64,000 bases of DNA from Pampus argenteus (lineage: Eukaryota > Chordata > Actinopteri > Scombriformes > Stromateidae), in contig CM072870.1 in the NCBI GenBank assembly GCA_036937835.1, positions 2,542,001-2,606,000 on the forward strand, read 5' to 3'. Shown piece by piece: positions 23,901 to 38,900 of the stretch. The stretch's first letter is position 1. Each line of letters begins with the position of its first letter. The notes under the pieces are model-generated. The model saw only the letters and a program-made list of their open reading frames with translations, was not told the DNA's origin and made no database searches. Made by a program: the position numbers and the translations under genes.

Positions 23901-26900
23901 ATATTTATTTATATTTTGTTCTTTACCTTAAGTCCGTGGAGCCAGTCCAAAGCTCAGGTCTCAATAACACCAACCTGGATGACCAGCCCCACAGGAAGCA
24001 GGGAGTATCCATGGTGTCAGCTGATATGGGACTGGTCAGCATGGTACGCCAGGGCATCTTGGCTCTTCAGTTGCTGCCGCCAAACTCCAGTGCTGGTACG
24101 TTTGTCTTTATCTTTAGTAGCTAAGATGCCATTTAGCTTCTTGACCTAGAAGTTAGGACTTCTTCATAGTGTTACCTCCAGCTTCCAACTACATCCCCAA
24201 TATCTTCAGCATCTGGTTTCTTCCTCATGACAATCTCACTGGTTTTGTCCACCAACAGCCTTTTTGATTTACCACTAAATACAGAACTCCTGGCTGCAGC
24301 TATTTGCTGCTGCTTTTATATGAATGTGTTTGAAAAGCTTTCATCGTGACTTCAGTCTTTCCTAGATGTACAAGAAAGGTCTGCTCAGAGGTGACTTTAG
24401 CCATACTCTACCAGGCAAACCTAACAAGCATCTTCACCTGCTATCTGCCCCCTTCATTCACCCATATCTAAATTATATGTCCTTGGCTCTGCCATATGTA
24501 ACAGCTTTTCTTTTGGACATGTTTGAACACATTATATGAAGCAGCTTATAAAAAACAGCTTTATTTCTCATGGATGGGATGTAGATGATACTACATAATG
24601 ATATTGAAGATGTACTCAAGGCCTGGGAAACGTCCAGTTTGATCATTTTGCGTCTCTATGCATCATGTTGTACTTCTGGCATTAGTTATTCTGATCTCAG
24701 GTGTGCCCTGTGTTTTTGATATCACTGATTTGAGTATGACCAGATGTGTAAAGGTAGTAGCTGTGTGAGGAATGAATAAGCAGAGCTTGGGAACGAGGTT
24801 CAAATCCTCCAGCCACCCTGCCAATCACTGTGTGAAGTAGGTGTGATTCTCAGCTTTGACTGATTCTGTGTGTGTCCACCCTTTCTAGACCTGTAAAAAG
24901 ATGCAACAAGTTTCTTCTTTATTTTGCACCATAGAAGAACATTCTGTGTCATGGTAGTACTTCATAATTAGAAGATAGACATAGTAATTTAACTGATGTC
25001 TGTTCCAGGTATTATTATAATCACAGATGGAGTGACAAGTGTTCCAGATGTAGCAGTATGTGAAACCTTGCTGAACCAGCTCAGGAGTGGAACCATTGCC
25101 TGCTCTTTTGTGCAGGTACTTATGTGCATGTCAACATACTCAGTAACTCCACAAAAAGAACTGTCAGGACAAAAATTATTCCATAATTTTGATCCAAAAT
25201 GGCTCCGGTATCTTCAGAGCTAATATGAGTTTCTGATTTTGTGTCTTTCTATTGTGTCTGTCCCTATCCAGGTGGGTGGTGCATACTCCTATGACTGCAG
25301 CTTTGGTTACATCCCCAATGTGGAGCTCATGAAGTTCATCTCGTTAGCCACATTTGGCTCATACCTGCCAAGCTGTCCTGAACTGGACCTGGACAGCCAA
25401 GAGATGAATGCCTACCACAAGGCCTTCCTAACCTACTCCTTCCTCAAGACACCTGAGTCCATGAACTCAGAGTACTTCTGTGGTGAGACAACAACATATA
25501 CTAATAGGTGTTGAATACATGAAATAGGGAGGTTGTTATTTAACAGATGTAAACCCTTGATTTAACAATGTCTGCAAAAAAAAAAAAAGAGGTTAATCGG
25601 AAGTTCTTCAGATCTATCTGTTTACAAAGTAGCATATTTAATTGTAATGCTAATTGTTTGAAATTTGAATTGTGAAATTCGAAATGACATTGACAATTAT
25701 TTTGGTCTGTTATTATTAACACAAACATTTTGACTTACAGCAACAGCAAAAGACACAGTTAGTTCTAATAAAATAACAGCAGAAAACAATATAACCCATT
25801 CTTAACTTGTTAAGAGATTACTATAGACAATGAGTTGATTCTTTCTAAAATTCTTTCTAAAATTCAGTTTATTAAAATCAAACCATTCAGTTGCACTTAC
25901 TTCTCAGAATCCAAAAGTTGTTTCAAATTCTTACTGTGACAAAATAAATGTGGAGCTTTTTGGAAAGCATACATTTATAATTTATGTGCAAAATAAACAA
26001 TAATGGACCAACACTGAGTCTAGGGGAACCTCACAAATATCCCTCAGAAAAGTTATGTATTTATACTTACTGGTACCTATTCTCCAGTTATCGGGTACCT
26101 ATCACCTAGCTACCTATTAATGATAATTAATTACCATTATTTTAAGTGTGTATATATATATATATATATATATAGTATCTACATAGATAGCTGAAGGAAA
26201 AAAAAAGAAAAAGCTGAAGGAAAAAAAAGGAAATTTACTTACTCACTGTTTACCTGAAATACATTTTTAGTGGACTGTTTCTTTTTTTTGTTCCTTTACT
26301 CTCTGGCATTACAGTTAGCTTTCCTATGGACTTCAGTGACATTTTCTGAATGCAAATGCCATACAACATAGACTTATTGGTATTAATAATGATCATGATG
26401 GTTATTGTGATCATAGTAAAAATGAAATAAGCGTACATACTTAGGACTTACTGTTTTGTAGTTTCCCAGCACAAGCTGTTCAACGAGCACCTGGTGTCAA
26501 CCAGTGGTAACCCAGCCCTGGTCATGAGGAGGAAGAAACACACAGAGAAGGAAGTCCATGCTCATTTAATCAGCGTGGTATCTGTACGACTGAGAGAGGG
26601 CTACACCATCAGAGAGATCAGCCTCACTAAAGGTAAACCTCTGTCTAAATCCTGATATGTCAAGAGCTCGAGAGAAAATACCTCCACAGGATGATGGAGC
26701 ATTAGTAAGAATAAAACATCTGTTTTTTAGCTGCGTTGTCTCAAGGTGGGACTCAGCTGGAGGTGAAGCTGGTGCTGCTATGGAAACACAACATGCATAT
26801 CGAGTATCTGGCAGCTGCCTCCTGGCCGCTGGACCTGACCAAGCGAACCACCAGGGTGGAGGTGACAATGGAGGGGAGCTACGACATCCTGCACGACATC

Positions 26901-29900
26901 AGCTGCACCCAGAGGAAACCCATCACCAGCCCGTACCGCACCTCCGTCATCCGCCGCTTTTGGAACACACTGCAGAGGTACTACACCTGTCTGCAACAGC
27001 ATGCGATTTTCAGGAAATAAAACATAGTAGAGATTGTGTAAAAGATACAATAATGATGATACATTTGATGAAGAGATCAAATTAATCTGGAAACACTTCA
27101 GTCATCATAAAGTATCTGTGAATTGAGAAATTGCCTGAAGTGTTGCTCTTCTTTTAATCCTAGATTTATTGTTACCTAACTACATGTGCTGTGTGTCCTT
27201 CCAGCATCAACCAGACTGATCAGATGTTGGTGCACCTCCAGTCATTTAATTCAATTCCTGAGAACTACATGATTCCTGAGAGCACCAAAAATGGAGTTCC
27301 TTTGTTCTACATCCCTCCTGGCTCTACCACTCCAGTACTGTATACACTTTTACCTGAATATTATTTTAACCCAGGCTGGGAGAAACATATTTTCTTTTTA
27401 AAAGTAGCATCTCAACTGAAGCAGATTATTGTAGATATATTATATTTTTCCATAAAATCCATAAAAGGTTCAGCCAGTGTCATAAAGTAAGTAAAGTTTT
27501 TGTGTAATAATTGTTTTTGTCATTTAAATTGAACTGAAAACAAATACAGACAATTAATAATTTGAAATTATGATGCCTGCGCATATACAGGCATCAGTTA
27601 TGCTTCAGTTATGGTACAGTATATAATCATAATAGTGATAATAAAAATAAATTTAATACAAGGATTACAGCTCACAATACTTTACATACATATGACAAAG
27701 TCAGAACACAACGAACAGGTAAAAGATCGGTTTTGTCATATCTTATATATGATACATTTGTTCCATTTGAAACATGTGAAAGCTATAATTTATACTATTG
27801 CTCGTCTTGTATACATAGGAAATTTATTTTATACCTTTGCAATTATTTTTTGTCAAAATAAATTTAAGTAATAAGGGGAAATATATGTAAGGAACCCAGT
27901 TTCAGTAACATATTGAACCAGAATATTGTCTGTATGATACTCTTTATGATAAGTAATGATTAGGATACTCAACAGTCATCCATGAAAAGCTATACACAAT
28001 TTCATATGTATTATTAGAGCCATGCTGCCTATTTCTGCAGCTATACTGAAGCATTTCATGCATAAAATGTGCCTCTTTGGTATTATATCTGGCTTTCTTT
28101 TATGAAGCTGTTGACAAAAAATGCAGAATCTAACACAAAAATAAACATAAAACACATCCAAACACATTTGTGCCACCGTTAACAAATAACTTGAGCGAGT
28201 GAAAGAAAGTTTTCCAAAGTTAATACTTTGAAGACTTTAATTTGGCAGTCTTAAAAGTAGTGTTACAGGTTTACTGGAAAAATAATGTCAAGCAAGTGTG
28301 TTATCTGTAGCTGAGAGTGTAAATCTATGAAGAAACCAGATAACTACTGTAACCATACCCATTCAACACAAGACCAGAAGGTATTCATGTTATTGAGTGC
28401 ATGTCTTCACTCTCCTCTTCCTGCAGGTTCTGTCCCTGCAGCACAGTGGATCCAAAGACTCTTCTCAGTCCCAGTTTGCTTCCTACTGGAAGCCGATCCT
28501 CTCTATGGACGCCAACTTCTGGCAGAGATGGCTGCACATGCATCGTATTGCTATCGTCCTTGAACATGACATGTAAGATATTTGTATAATGATATATTTG
28601 TATTTTCTGTTTATAGTTGTGTATATTTTCTGTCACGTGATAGGTGAGTTTAAAGCTGGCACCAAGTAACAGCTTCACTGATATCAAGTAGACTAGAAAT
28701 AAGAAGGATATGGTGTTAAGTAACAACCCTTTGGAAAACTATCTATGTGTGTTTGGTTCAGTGTATACAGTATCTTTTTATCTCTTCAGGCCTGTACCCA
28801 AACATTTGCACACAGCTGGAAGCAACGGACGCTACAGCACCATTCAGTGTCGCATCTCCCACTCTGCCCTCACATCTCTGCTGAGGGACTGGAGCAGCTT
28901 TGTGTTGGTGGAGGGCTACTCATATGTTAAACTCATATACAGGTGAGTTTAACATTTACATTCCACACACAAGTAACCCAGAGCAACTCTGCAGGTTGGA
29001 ACCAGTCCCTTAGATCACAACACAACCTGTACTATTCTCTTTGAATTTCATCTCTTTGATCTTTGAATTTTTTTCTTAATTTCTGACATTTACAGTGAGA
29101 TTTCTGTCTCCACAGTTCATCTGACCAGCCTCCTTCCTCCTTCTACCTGGTCCGTCTTATCTCTAAGACACCCTGCATGGTGCTGCGTCTGGGCTTTCCT
29201 ATCGGAACACCAGCCCATGTTAGAAACAAGGTAATAATGGACACTTGTGCAATTCAAGCCAATATCTATGCAGCTTTCTGTCACATTTAGGTGTAGGCTG
29301 TCAGAGAGGCATGGCTTCCTGCCCTATGGGTGTGATGAAAATAATAACACCAAGAATTGTATTTTATATATGTATTTAGTTAATTGTTGTATTGCTTGAA
29401 GCAGTGGTGCTCAAATTGTAAAATTGTTAAACATAAATGTAAAGTGATGGAGCCGTTTTAATCATGTCAACCACCTGGGTTTGTCCAGTATATAAGTGTT
29501 GGAGCAGAACAATATTCAGGTTCTTTTTTGTTTATTGTGGATTTTGCTCCAACATCTGTACACAGACTCTGTGAAAGATAATGACCTCGGTTGTGATATT
29601 TTTGTTTTTCTTTAGATTGTGGATGAGCTGCGAGAACAAATCCTCAAACTTCGCTTCCCTCATCGGGTTCAGAACAAAGAGGCAACCCCCAAGACCAAGA
29701 GGAAGATTGTTGGACATCCATCACCATCCAAATCTCCCTCTGTCCCTGCTCCTAAACCTGCGCTGTCTGACAGACCCTGTGTTGTGGTGCTCAACAAGCC
29801 TCTCGAGAAGTTGCTAATAAGGTCAGTGCATGTGATCACAAGTCAACGCACCTCCACAACATCTGATCAAATAGGACTGAATAGCCGAAATGTGCTTCTG

Positions 29901-32900
29901 TTTATGTGGGAAAATACCTGCGGGAACCAGAGATTTGTAGTTTGTGTGTGTTTGTGTATGTGTGTCTGTGTCCTGAAAACTATGCATTAAAACAAAGACA
30001 CCTTCTTCAGACCTCATCAACACTACGCCTTAAATGTCGTCTCCACCTTAAGATACTGTTCTTGTGTTATAATAGGTCAGCTTTTTAGATGCAGCTTTTG
30101 GCTTGCAGCTTTAAGGGGATGTTGTGTTGCTTAGGAACCAGGTTCTGCCTCACACTGCCGAAACATCTGGCAATATAAGAATATAAGAACATATGAACCT
30201 ATTAGCGTCAACAGTAGTCCATAATAAACATTGTAATGTTTATTTTGTTTCACAGAAATATTATTTAATTGTTTTTATATAAATAACTTTTTGCCTCTTT
30301 ATTTTTTGTCTATATTCCCATGTGTATTACAGATTAAGCCTAAGATGTCTATTTAAAAACCCATTTGAATGTGATGCAAGCAGAGTCAGTAATGGGTGTG
30401 ATTAATGATATTGTTCATTTGTTGCTTGTCCAAGTTTTGCAGGAAATGTTTACAGGGGAAATATTTGTAAAAAAAAAGGAGCTGTCCTCATGATGAGACC
30501 TGAACTCCATAAGAGCTGTCAAGACATGTTTATGTACATTTTATTGACCTTTTAAATCCGACAGTGTTTTTTCTACCTCAACATATAATCTACTTTGAAT
30601 GAATTGCAGTTCTCCCATCACATAAACTAATGAGTATGGAAGAAAAACATAATTTTATTTATGTTAAGAAATCGCAGGGAAAGAGGGCTATGTTTCCAGG
30701 AAGTAATAATTTTAAATTCATGGGAAATCATATAACTATATCAAGACAACTTGTTGTTGAGTCCAGCAGTAATGTGTATAGAGACCTCTAACTGTTGTGT
30801 GTGAGGAGCTCTACCAGCTGAACAATGTGAATGAAATGAACTGCAGGTATGAGAAGCTGCCGTTGGACTTCAGGACTCCCTTCATTTTCAACATGGAGAA
30901 CTTTCCGCAGCCTTCCAACAGTACAGTGCCCCTCAGCATGGCAGCCAACCGCACAGCCTCATCCACCCTGGCCTCCCTGTCCCGTTACTTTCTGCACCAG
31001 CGCTGGGTGTGGGCTGTGCAGAGCAGCCAAGGCCCAGCTGTCGCCATGCAAGCTGTGGCTCACATCCTGTCCATGCTGTCGGAGTGAGTTTATTTGTTAT
31101 ACTCTTTATTTGCACACAGGCTCCCATAATATCAACAGTGATTGGACAAAGTTAGTTAATGAGAATATTTTTGTTAAAAAGAGAAAGTGGTGATTATCAC
31201 ATAATGTATTGATTGAATCAGTGCTGTGGAAATGTACATAATATTGGATTTACCATGTGAGTTATTGTACATGTGAGTTATTGTACAGGTAATTCTGACA
31301 CCCACTCAGTGTTTTTTTTTACCCAGCCTTTATTAGGGACTGGCCTGTATTTGTTGCAGAATTCAGAATTGATAGTATTCACTGCACATTATTTGAATGG
31401 CTGAAAATCTAAAACAGAGACTGTGTCTGTTTTCCACTAGCTAACAGCGCATGTGTGTTTGAATGAACCAGTGTCACAATGCAGTGATTTACATTCTAAA
31501 CACAAGGTGTTTTAATGTAATATATTGCAACATGCTCAAATAACAGTTTAACAAGGACAATTCTGAGCAAAACAATTAATATATATATTAAAAATAAGAT
31601 TTCAGAATACTGGTGTCTGGCAAAGCTCACAAACGCTCAAAGACATAACAGCTCAGTTGGTTTCATGTGAGATAAGCTTATTTAATGTTAATTGGTTGGC
31701 TGAAACTCTCTCTTGATGTCTGCATAGGATCCGCATATCAGAGGGCTTTCACTTTGCTGCCAGTGGAGATGGCATCGTCAACATGGTGATAGAGCTGCCG
31801 ATGAAGGTAAAGGACGGCAGGGAGACAGATCTCCTTAAATCATTGGCGAGCACAACTCACTGTGTTGTTTTTCTGTTTTCTATACACAGCATCTGGTGAC
31901 TTTTATCATTGGTATTATTATGTTTATAGAACGTGTTTGTGCGCGCACTATGACTTGTGTTAAACTGTTTTCTCTAAATTTCTGTCTGCAGGGTATCTCA
32001 GCCGACACACACAGGGAGAGTCACTCTTGTATTGTTCAGTACATCCTGTTCCCACCTCAATCCACCTCCACTAAAGACAGGTAAGACTACCAGAAACCAT
32101 CTGTATAGAAGAACGCCTGACTTTAAAGACTAAAGACATTAAACACAGCCCTGTCATTTCAATACAAATAATCACAGCGTGGTCAGTCAAATATAACCCA
32201 GCTCAGTTTTTGCTGCAAGGTAATCAATTTAATTTAATGTGTTTGCCAATTAAATACACATGTAGAGTGGCCATTGCATATTAGTATTGTAGTTAGTATT
32301 ATGTACCCTTCTAGAGTTGTAAAATCCCTCCCTCCAAATCCATAGTAATAAAATTTTTGTGCAGTGTCTGATTCATGTTGTGTTACTCAGACTGAGCTTC
32401 TTTGATTCCATATTTTATGGTCTCATTGGTATCTGAAGCAAAACATCACCATTGCAGCCCCATGTGTTTTCTTAATGGCATGCTGTTTTCAGTGTAAATG
32501 CTACTTTTAGTAATTTTCATTTGAAGCAAAGTGTTCCACGTCTGTATGTCCTCAAAGTGTTACTTTGGGCTGATATACGGTAGTATCTGGGTTGCACCTG
32601 TGGGGGAAGGTCAGGTAGGAATCTGCATGCATTGTCCTGTTAGATTATCAGACTTCACTCATTCAGCCTGAAGTAGTGTTCATGTGAGCTGTTTTCTGTA
32701 TGGATGGGGCGGGGGGTTGTTTTTGTTTTCTGTACTTGACTCTAACCAATCAGTAGCGAGTGATATCCCACCCTCCGTCAAACCAACCTCATTTTCAGTC
32801 ACTAGAGTAACTGTTGCCAGGAGCAGGTAATATTTTATGGTCTTCAAAAAATGTTTGGACTTAAGATTTAACACAGACAACTTACAGCAGCCTGTGCAGT

Positions 32901-35900
32901 TTGGCTGCTGTTATCCACAGCTGTCACTGTTTTTGTGACCGTTTTTCTTTTGCTGTTTTTCATGGATGGGCATGACATTGCAATGCTAAATTATGCCCAC
33001 CAAGTTCTCATTGAATTTCTGAACACACTGGATACATGGCTGGTGACTCAGAGGTGTGGAACATTGCATTGCTGTCTCCCATCACATTTCTCATTTTACT
33101 ACTTAATGACACTAAAGAAACAAGTTCAAATTCTACACTATGGGCTAAATACACACTTTTAGTGGATGTGTCCCCCCACTTTACACACTGTAGCATCATT
33201 TTCATACCCTGGGATTCACACTCACTGTCTCCCATGAATGCTGGTACTAAGTCTCCATTTCCTTGGTTATCTGACTGTCATGAGAAGTTGCACATATTTA
33301 ATTGATGTCACATTGACTTGACAAGATTGACTATCTTAAAAATATGTCTTACAGGGTATTTTGTGCAGGCTGTAATAGCACATTTGTCTGGCTTGTTTTT
33401 CTTTGTCTTTAATGGGACTCTAGCTTCTCCACTGATGATGACAACGACACTGAGGTAGAGGCTGTTGATGTGGACACAGAGCTGAACCTTGTGACAGAGT
33501 GCTGGGTGGAACCACAGAGCGGCACAGTGATGAACTGCATGGACCAGCATCGCCACTTTCAGGGCCTCAAGTACCAGGAGATCCCTCAAGCAGTGTGTAT
33601 TACCAAATTTTACAGTAGCAGCTAATACATAATTGCACAGGATTTATGTCTCAGGAAGAGGTCGGGTGGTTCACGCCCCAAATATGTTTTGTTCTCCAGC
33701 TTGGATTAGATTGTGTGTAACAGTAGCCTTCTGTGCTGTTGTAGATCTTCCCCAGGGATTTGACCTGTATGTCCACCATGATGACCTTTGAGTATTTGAG
33801 CCAGCTGTGTCAGAATAAGGACCAGGCCTGCTCACTGCCAGCTGTACTCAAGGAAGTGATAGGTAATAAAACCATTTAGGAAATCGGTTTTCATAGATCC
33901 ATAATAATTCATAATAATCATTTTACTACTTTATTGCTCTGAGCTTCTCTTCCCTTTTCACAGATTTCCACTTATTGCCATTTTGTCTGTGTAAAAATCA
34001 TAGTTCCTCTAACTAATTAATAGGTTTTAATGTGAAAATCCTGTAAAAACTGTCAAGGGGAGAAAACAGTGGGAAATGATCCTTTTGGCTCACACTGGCA
34101 CATTTATAGTGATGTTGAATATTAGGCATTGCCCCTGTAAAAAAAATCAAAAAGCACACTAGGGGATTTTCAAATCTCAAGTGATTTTTAAAAACCTAGG
34201 AGACCACAGACATAACAACAACTTTAACTAGCTGTTAATATTTAAATTGTAAGAATGCACACACCAGACAATTCAGCCAGGATGCAGGACCACACACTTG
34301 GCATTCATACCAAACGATTTCAGAGTGATGATTCAAAGGATTTGGGATCTTGGGTCTTAAATATCAAACTTGTTGACAGATTATCTGTTCAGACCAGCCT
34401 CGAAGTGGTGTCGGACGAATCAGATCCAAATTATTCTCTAGTGTGTCGCCAACATAACAATGACCCATTGGCAATAATTAGTGAATGTAAACCGTATTTT
34501 AAGGATTCAAGGATTCAAGGATTTTTATTTGTCATTGCAACACATGTAAACATGGGATGCAACGAAATTGGTTTCCCTGGTCCTGGAGCAGCCCAATATC
34601 AAATATAGAATAAAATATAGAATAAAAATAAAATATATATATACACATCTGTATATATTTGAGTTAAAGATAGAAACAAGAATTAGCAGAATGCTGTAGA
34701 AATGTACATTTTACTGAATGTACTATATGATTCATCGTAGCACAGGTTATTACACTTCTCAGTGTTGTTTTTCGCTGCCCTAATTATTTAAATACTGGCT
34801 TTTATGTCTTTACCTTTTTAATTTTTTGAGAATTTAGCATTAACATACTGTATATTTTAACCCATTCCTGGCTGCTTGTGTATAATGTGAATTCTGTGTC
34901 ATGTTTAATTGATGTTTTCCTCTGTGGGTTCAGGAGAAGCCCTGTCTTCTGAGGACAGCATTCATATGGTTCCCTTCCAATTTGATCTCATTCAGCTGCT
35001 CCCAAAATGCCAGCAGGTTGAACTCTTCTTCCTCACATTCAGTACAGGTACTGTACCCATCTGCACATAGTACTTCAATAGTGAGAAGAATGTACTGTAC
35101 ATCCAACATAATTCTAAATTTGTTGCAGCAATGGAGAATGAGGAACAGATCCACGGCTCATCCTGTCTGCCCAATGAGCTCCTGCTCAGCCTCTTCCACA
35201 GCAGCCTGGAGCACGAACTCAGTGACAGAGAGATCCCATTAGCTGACAGCGACCACGTTACATTCATGCACCACATCTTAGAGCGAGAACGAGATGGCCA
35301 TGTCGCTCCTTTCTCCTTACCTGTTATTAAAGGTAACGTGCATGTCTTTGCATCTCCTCTGGCAGACTGGTATCCCAGTCAATGTGTGTGACCTGTTGAA
35401 AGGTTGACTCTCATCTTAACAGCCCTGCAAGGCTTTTACATGATGACACGAACCCGATGGTGTTTCATTTTGTGAGATATAGACCTGATAAATCACTGTC
35501 TCTTTTAATCTAACATTATTTCTGCTTGTTGTGTTTTGTAAGAGGAGTTTGTGAAGCCTCCAGACAGGCAGGACACTATGACATCATTCCACACCACTGG
35601 CAGCAGTAAAGAGGTGATGGGATCCACCAGCACTTTGCAGGTAAACCCATCCACAACACAAACAGCAACCCCTATTCACCTCAAGGGAGTTCACACCAAA
35701 CTAGTCAAATATATTCATTTATTATTATTAGGATTTGTTTGGGTAATGAGTAGGGATATACAACATGTGTCACTGATATATTATTGACTGTTATATGTTA
35801 GATATGTTAGAAAATAAAGTTCTTGTTATTGTTCTGATATCAGAGTTTCAGCTGACAACTATGGCTGATATTATGGTGCAAATTGTTATTAGCAAACTAA

Positions 35901-38900
35901 AAAGAAACATTAATTAGCCATGTATCTTAAAATGAGTTGACCATTTGTAGATGTTGAGGCAAGACCAACCAACTCCTCTGTATTAGTCTACATATAAAAA
36001 AGATAAACTTGTTACAAACAAATGTATTCTTTATGGGGATAGAAAATGATCACACAAAATGTGTATGCATGGTTATATGTAATCAAATCTGTGCATGTAT
36101 ATATGATGGAGGCACCATTAAAATATATAGGGACTTATTAATCTAAAACAGTTGAAATGTGAATGATAATCTTGTCAGTTTCCTAATTTGTACATTAAAT
36201 GTGTTGTTGTTTGGTTGTAAATCTAAAAGGACATTTACACTAATACTTTGTCATCTATTTCTTTTGATCAGTATCTATCACACAGTTTTCTTATTGATGA
36301 AAGATAGAAAGTGTTTTCGTGTAATTCAGTAAAAGCTCTGCAGACTGATGACTGTTGATACATATATGGTCATGCATACATGTTACACTTGACCACTGTG
36401 CCTTTGGCAGAGTTTCAGTAATGCAGACCTTGTGGATGAAGAGCCTTTGCTGGGGGAAAGGAATTGGTCTGTGCCACAATGGAGATGCTATGCCAAATAC
36501 ATCAGTTCTCAGCAGATCCTCCTCACCTTCCTTCCTGCTACCTTCAGAGGTACACCTGTTCTACACCCTGTTTGTAATGTGGTTCTTGGATTTTAAAAGG
36601 CTGGAAAAAATTGGATTCTATGTTTGTTTTGCAGATATTCTGATGTTGATGGCCTCAGGATTGGAAACAGAGCCTCAGAGTAATGTGAGCACACAGGAGG
36701 ATGACACTCTGACTCCCAGCAACAAGTCCCAGGCTGACTCCATGTCTGGCTCCACCAGTGGGCTGGACAGGTCTGAGTCCGGTCTCAGTCTAGCTACTAA
36801 GTTGCAAAGGAGCTCCAGCAGCGGACACTTCAACACCAGGTCCCCTTTGCTATCACCAAGGTCTGAGGATCAGATTGGGCCTGCTGACTCCCTGACTCTA
36901 GACCAGGACAGCTGGGATAGCAGGGTGTCAGAGACAGAGACCGGGACATCAGGCTCAGGTCAGTCCAGGGTTGTTGTCAAAACCACACTGGTCCAGTCCA
37001 GTAAGTTCCAAGGCAAGGTCTTTATTTATTATATGTACTATACATACTTACATACTTGCATATGTACAATAGGTGACTTAGAAATCGGATACAATAATGC
37101 AGTTGCTTGTTAATGTCGTGCCTGGGCTCTTTGAAACTAGTCCATTTCAGCAACTTCTTATTAGGTAGATTTCTATATAAAAATGCTAAGCAGTGTCAAC
37201 CAAAGGTTTTGATGGGGGGGCTCATGGGGGCTACACACTCTATGCAACATCTGCCAAATTAGTTGTTATTAATTTGTTAAGTTGTTACTATTGATTTAGA
37301 GTTGTTTCTGTCCACCCAATAAATGTACGTTCAGTATATCTCTGTCTGCTTTTGATGAATTATGGGTTCCACCAACTTTGCAGAAAAATGTCTGTCTGCT
37401 CCACTATGTTCACCAGCTAGTCTCTAACTTGTCTGCTGTCTGCTGTTTGGTTTTGGGCCGGTAGCATAACAGTAAATGGACAGACAATAAAATCAAAACA
37501 ATGATCTTAAAGACACTGGAATGCTCTGTACTACTGAGGGGAACTGCAGAGTCGGGTAGATTTGTATATTTGTAGTTTGAAAGTATTTTTTGTTATTTTT
37601 TTGTGTGCCTTTTATTAGAGAACTGATAGTAGATGATTGACAGGAAATGAGGGGAGAGGGCAACAAATACCCCAGCCATACTCAAATAAAGTTCATGTTT
37701 AGCACCCTAAACACTATGCTGCCCGATAATTAATATTATAAAATAACGTAAAAATATAACGTAACGTAAAAATATCAGTGCCGTTTTAAGTTAAGTTAAT
37801 TCAGGTTAAGTGAAGTTAGGTTAACATTATCTGGCTAACTTGTTAATCCTGATTAGCGAAATGTAATACAGCTTTTATTTTTTATGTGTAAACTAAGCCC
37901 TGGACATACCTACTGAAGAACTTGAATTGAGAATAAGGGTTTATACATTTTATAATTTTTGGCCACATTTTCCTTATCAGCTTTCATAATTTTTCTCTGA
38001 CTCAGTAAGTAAAATTTTGGCACTAGACATTTACAGCAATTGTAGATGTTTTCAAGATAATTCTCTTCTCTAATGGTCTCTCTTTTCTCCCGTGTTGATA
38101 ACTTTTCTAGATCTCGGTGAAAAAGAAGGAGTCCAGTTTTCTGAACCACAGAAGGCAGATTTCCACATCAGCTTCAGCACGCAGGTTTCCCAGCAGAGCA
38201 CTAATGACAGCAGCCAATTTAAGTGTCCAGTATATGTCTACAACTGCTCCCTTGAGCTACTGAAGGAGCAACTCGTACACCCCAGCTCCAGCCGACAACC
38301 CAGAGACGTCTTCTTCAGGTACTGACACACCTACATAAAGGACAGAGATGATAGATAGATAGCCTGGTACCCAAGTGAGAAGCTCTCTCAGGAGGATAAT
38401 CAGGATGAGAGGAAGGAGGGATGAGGATGATGAGATTTTAGATTTGGATGACTGAGGTTTTTCACTTTCCAGACATAACATGTTATTCAAACAGTAGGCC
38501 TGTTATGTGGCAGAGTCATACTCTACGGTCAGCTCCTCAATACTTAAGATCTCCAGGGGAGTTGTGCAATTACTAGCAACATCTCACATGTGCTTAAGTG
38601 GTTGAGATGATCTGGATAAACTCTTGGCTTGTTTGCAACCTGCCTGATCACATGACTGCTCGTGTCTTTTACCCTGTTAGACTTATTGTAGCAATGCTGC
38701 TGTGTTCTCAGATCTCAGCAATTATTTTTGTAAATAAAATATTATCCTGACAGAAATCACACATACAAATAGTAGAATACAATGATTATATATAAACCCA
38801 AATGATCCTTTAAACATAATTTCCACACTACTATATGACAGACATGAGCCTTGAATTGTGTCAGAAGTGAGCTGCAGTGCAGTTGTTAACATGTGTGTCT

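Noticed and set aside
36959..37113. Extension of szt2 exon 25 to the end of its ORF
   Set aside because: Exon 26 needs a phase-1 donor, which only the site after 36958 gives; further sequence turns into tyrosine-rich intron-like text.
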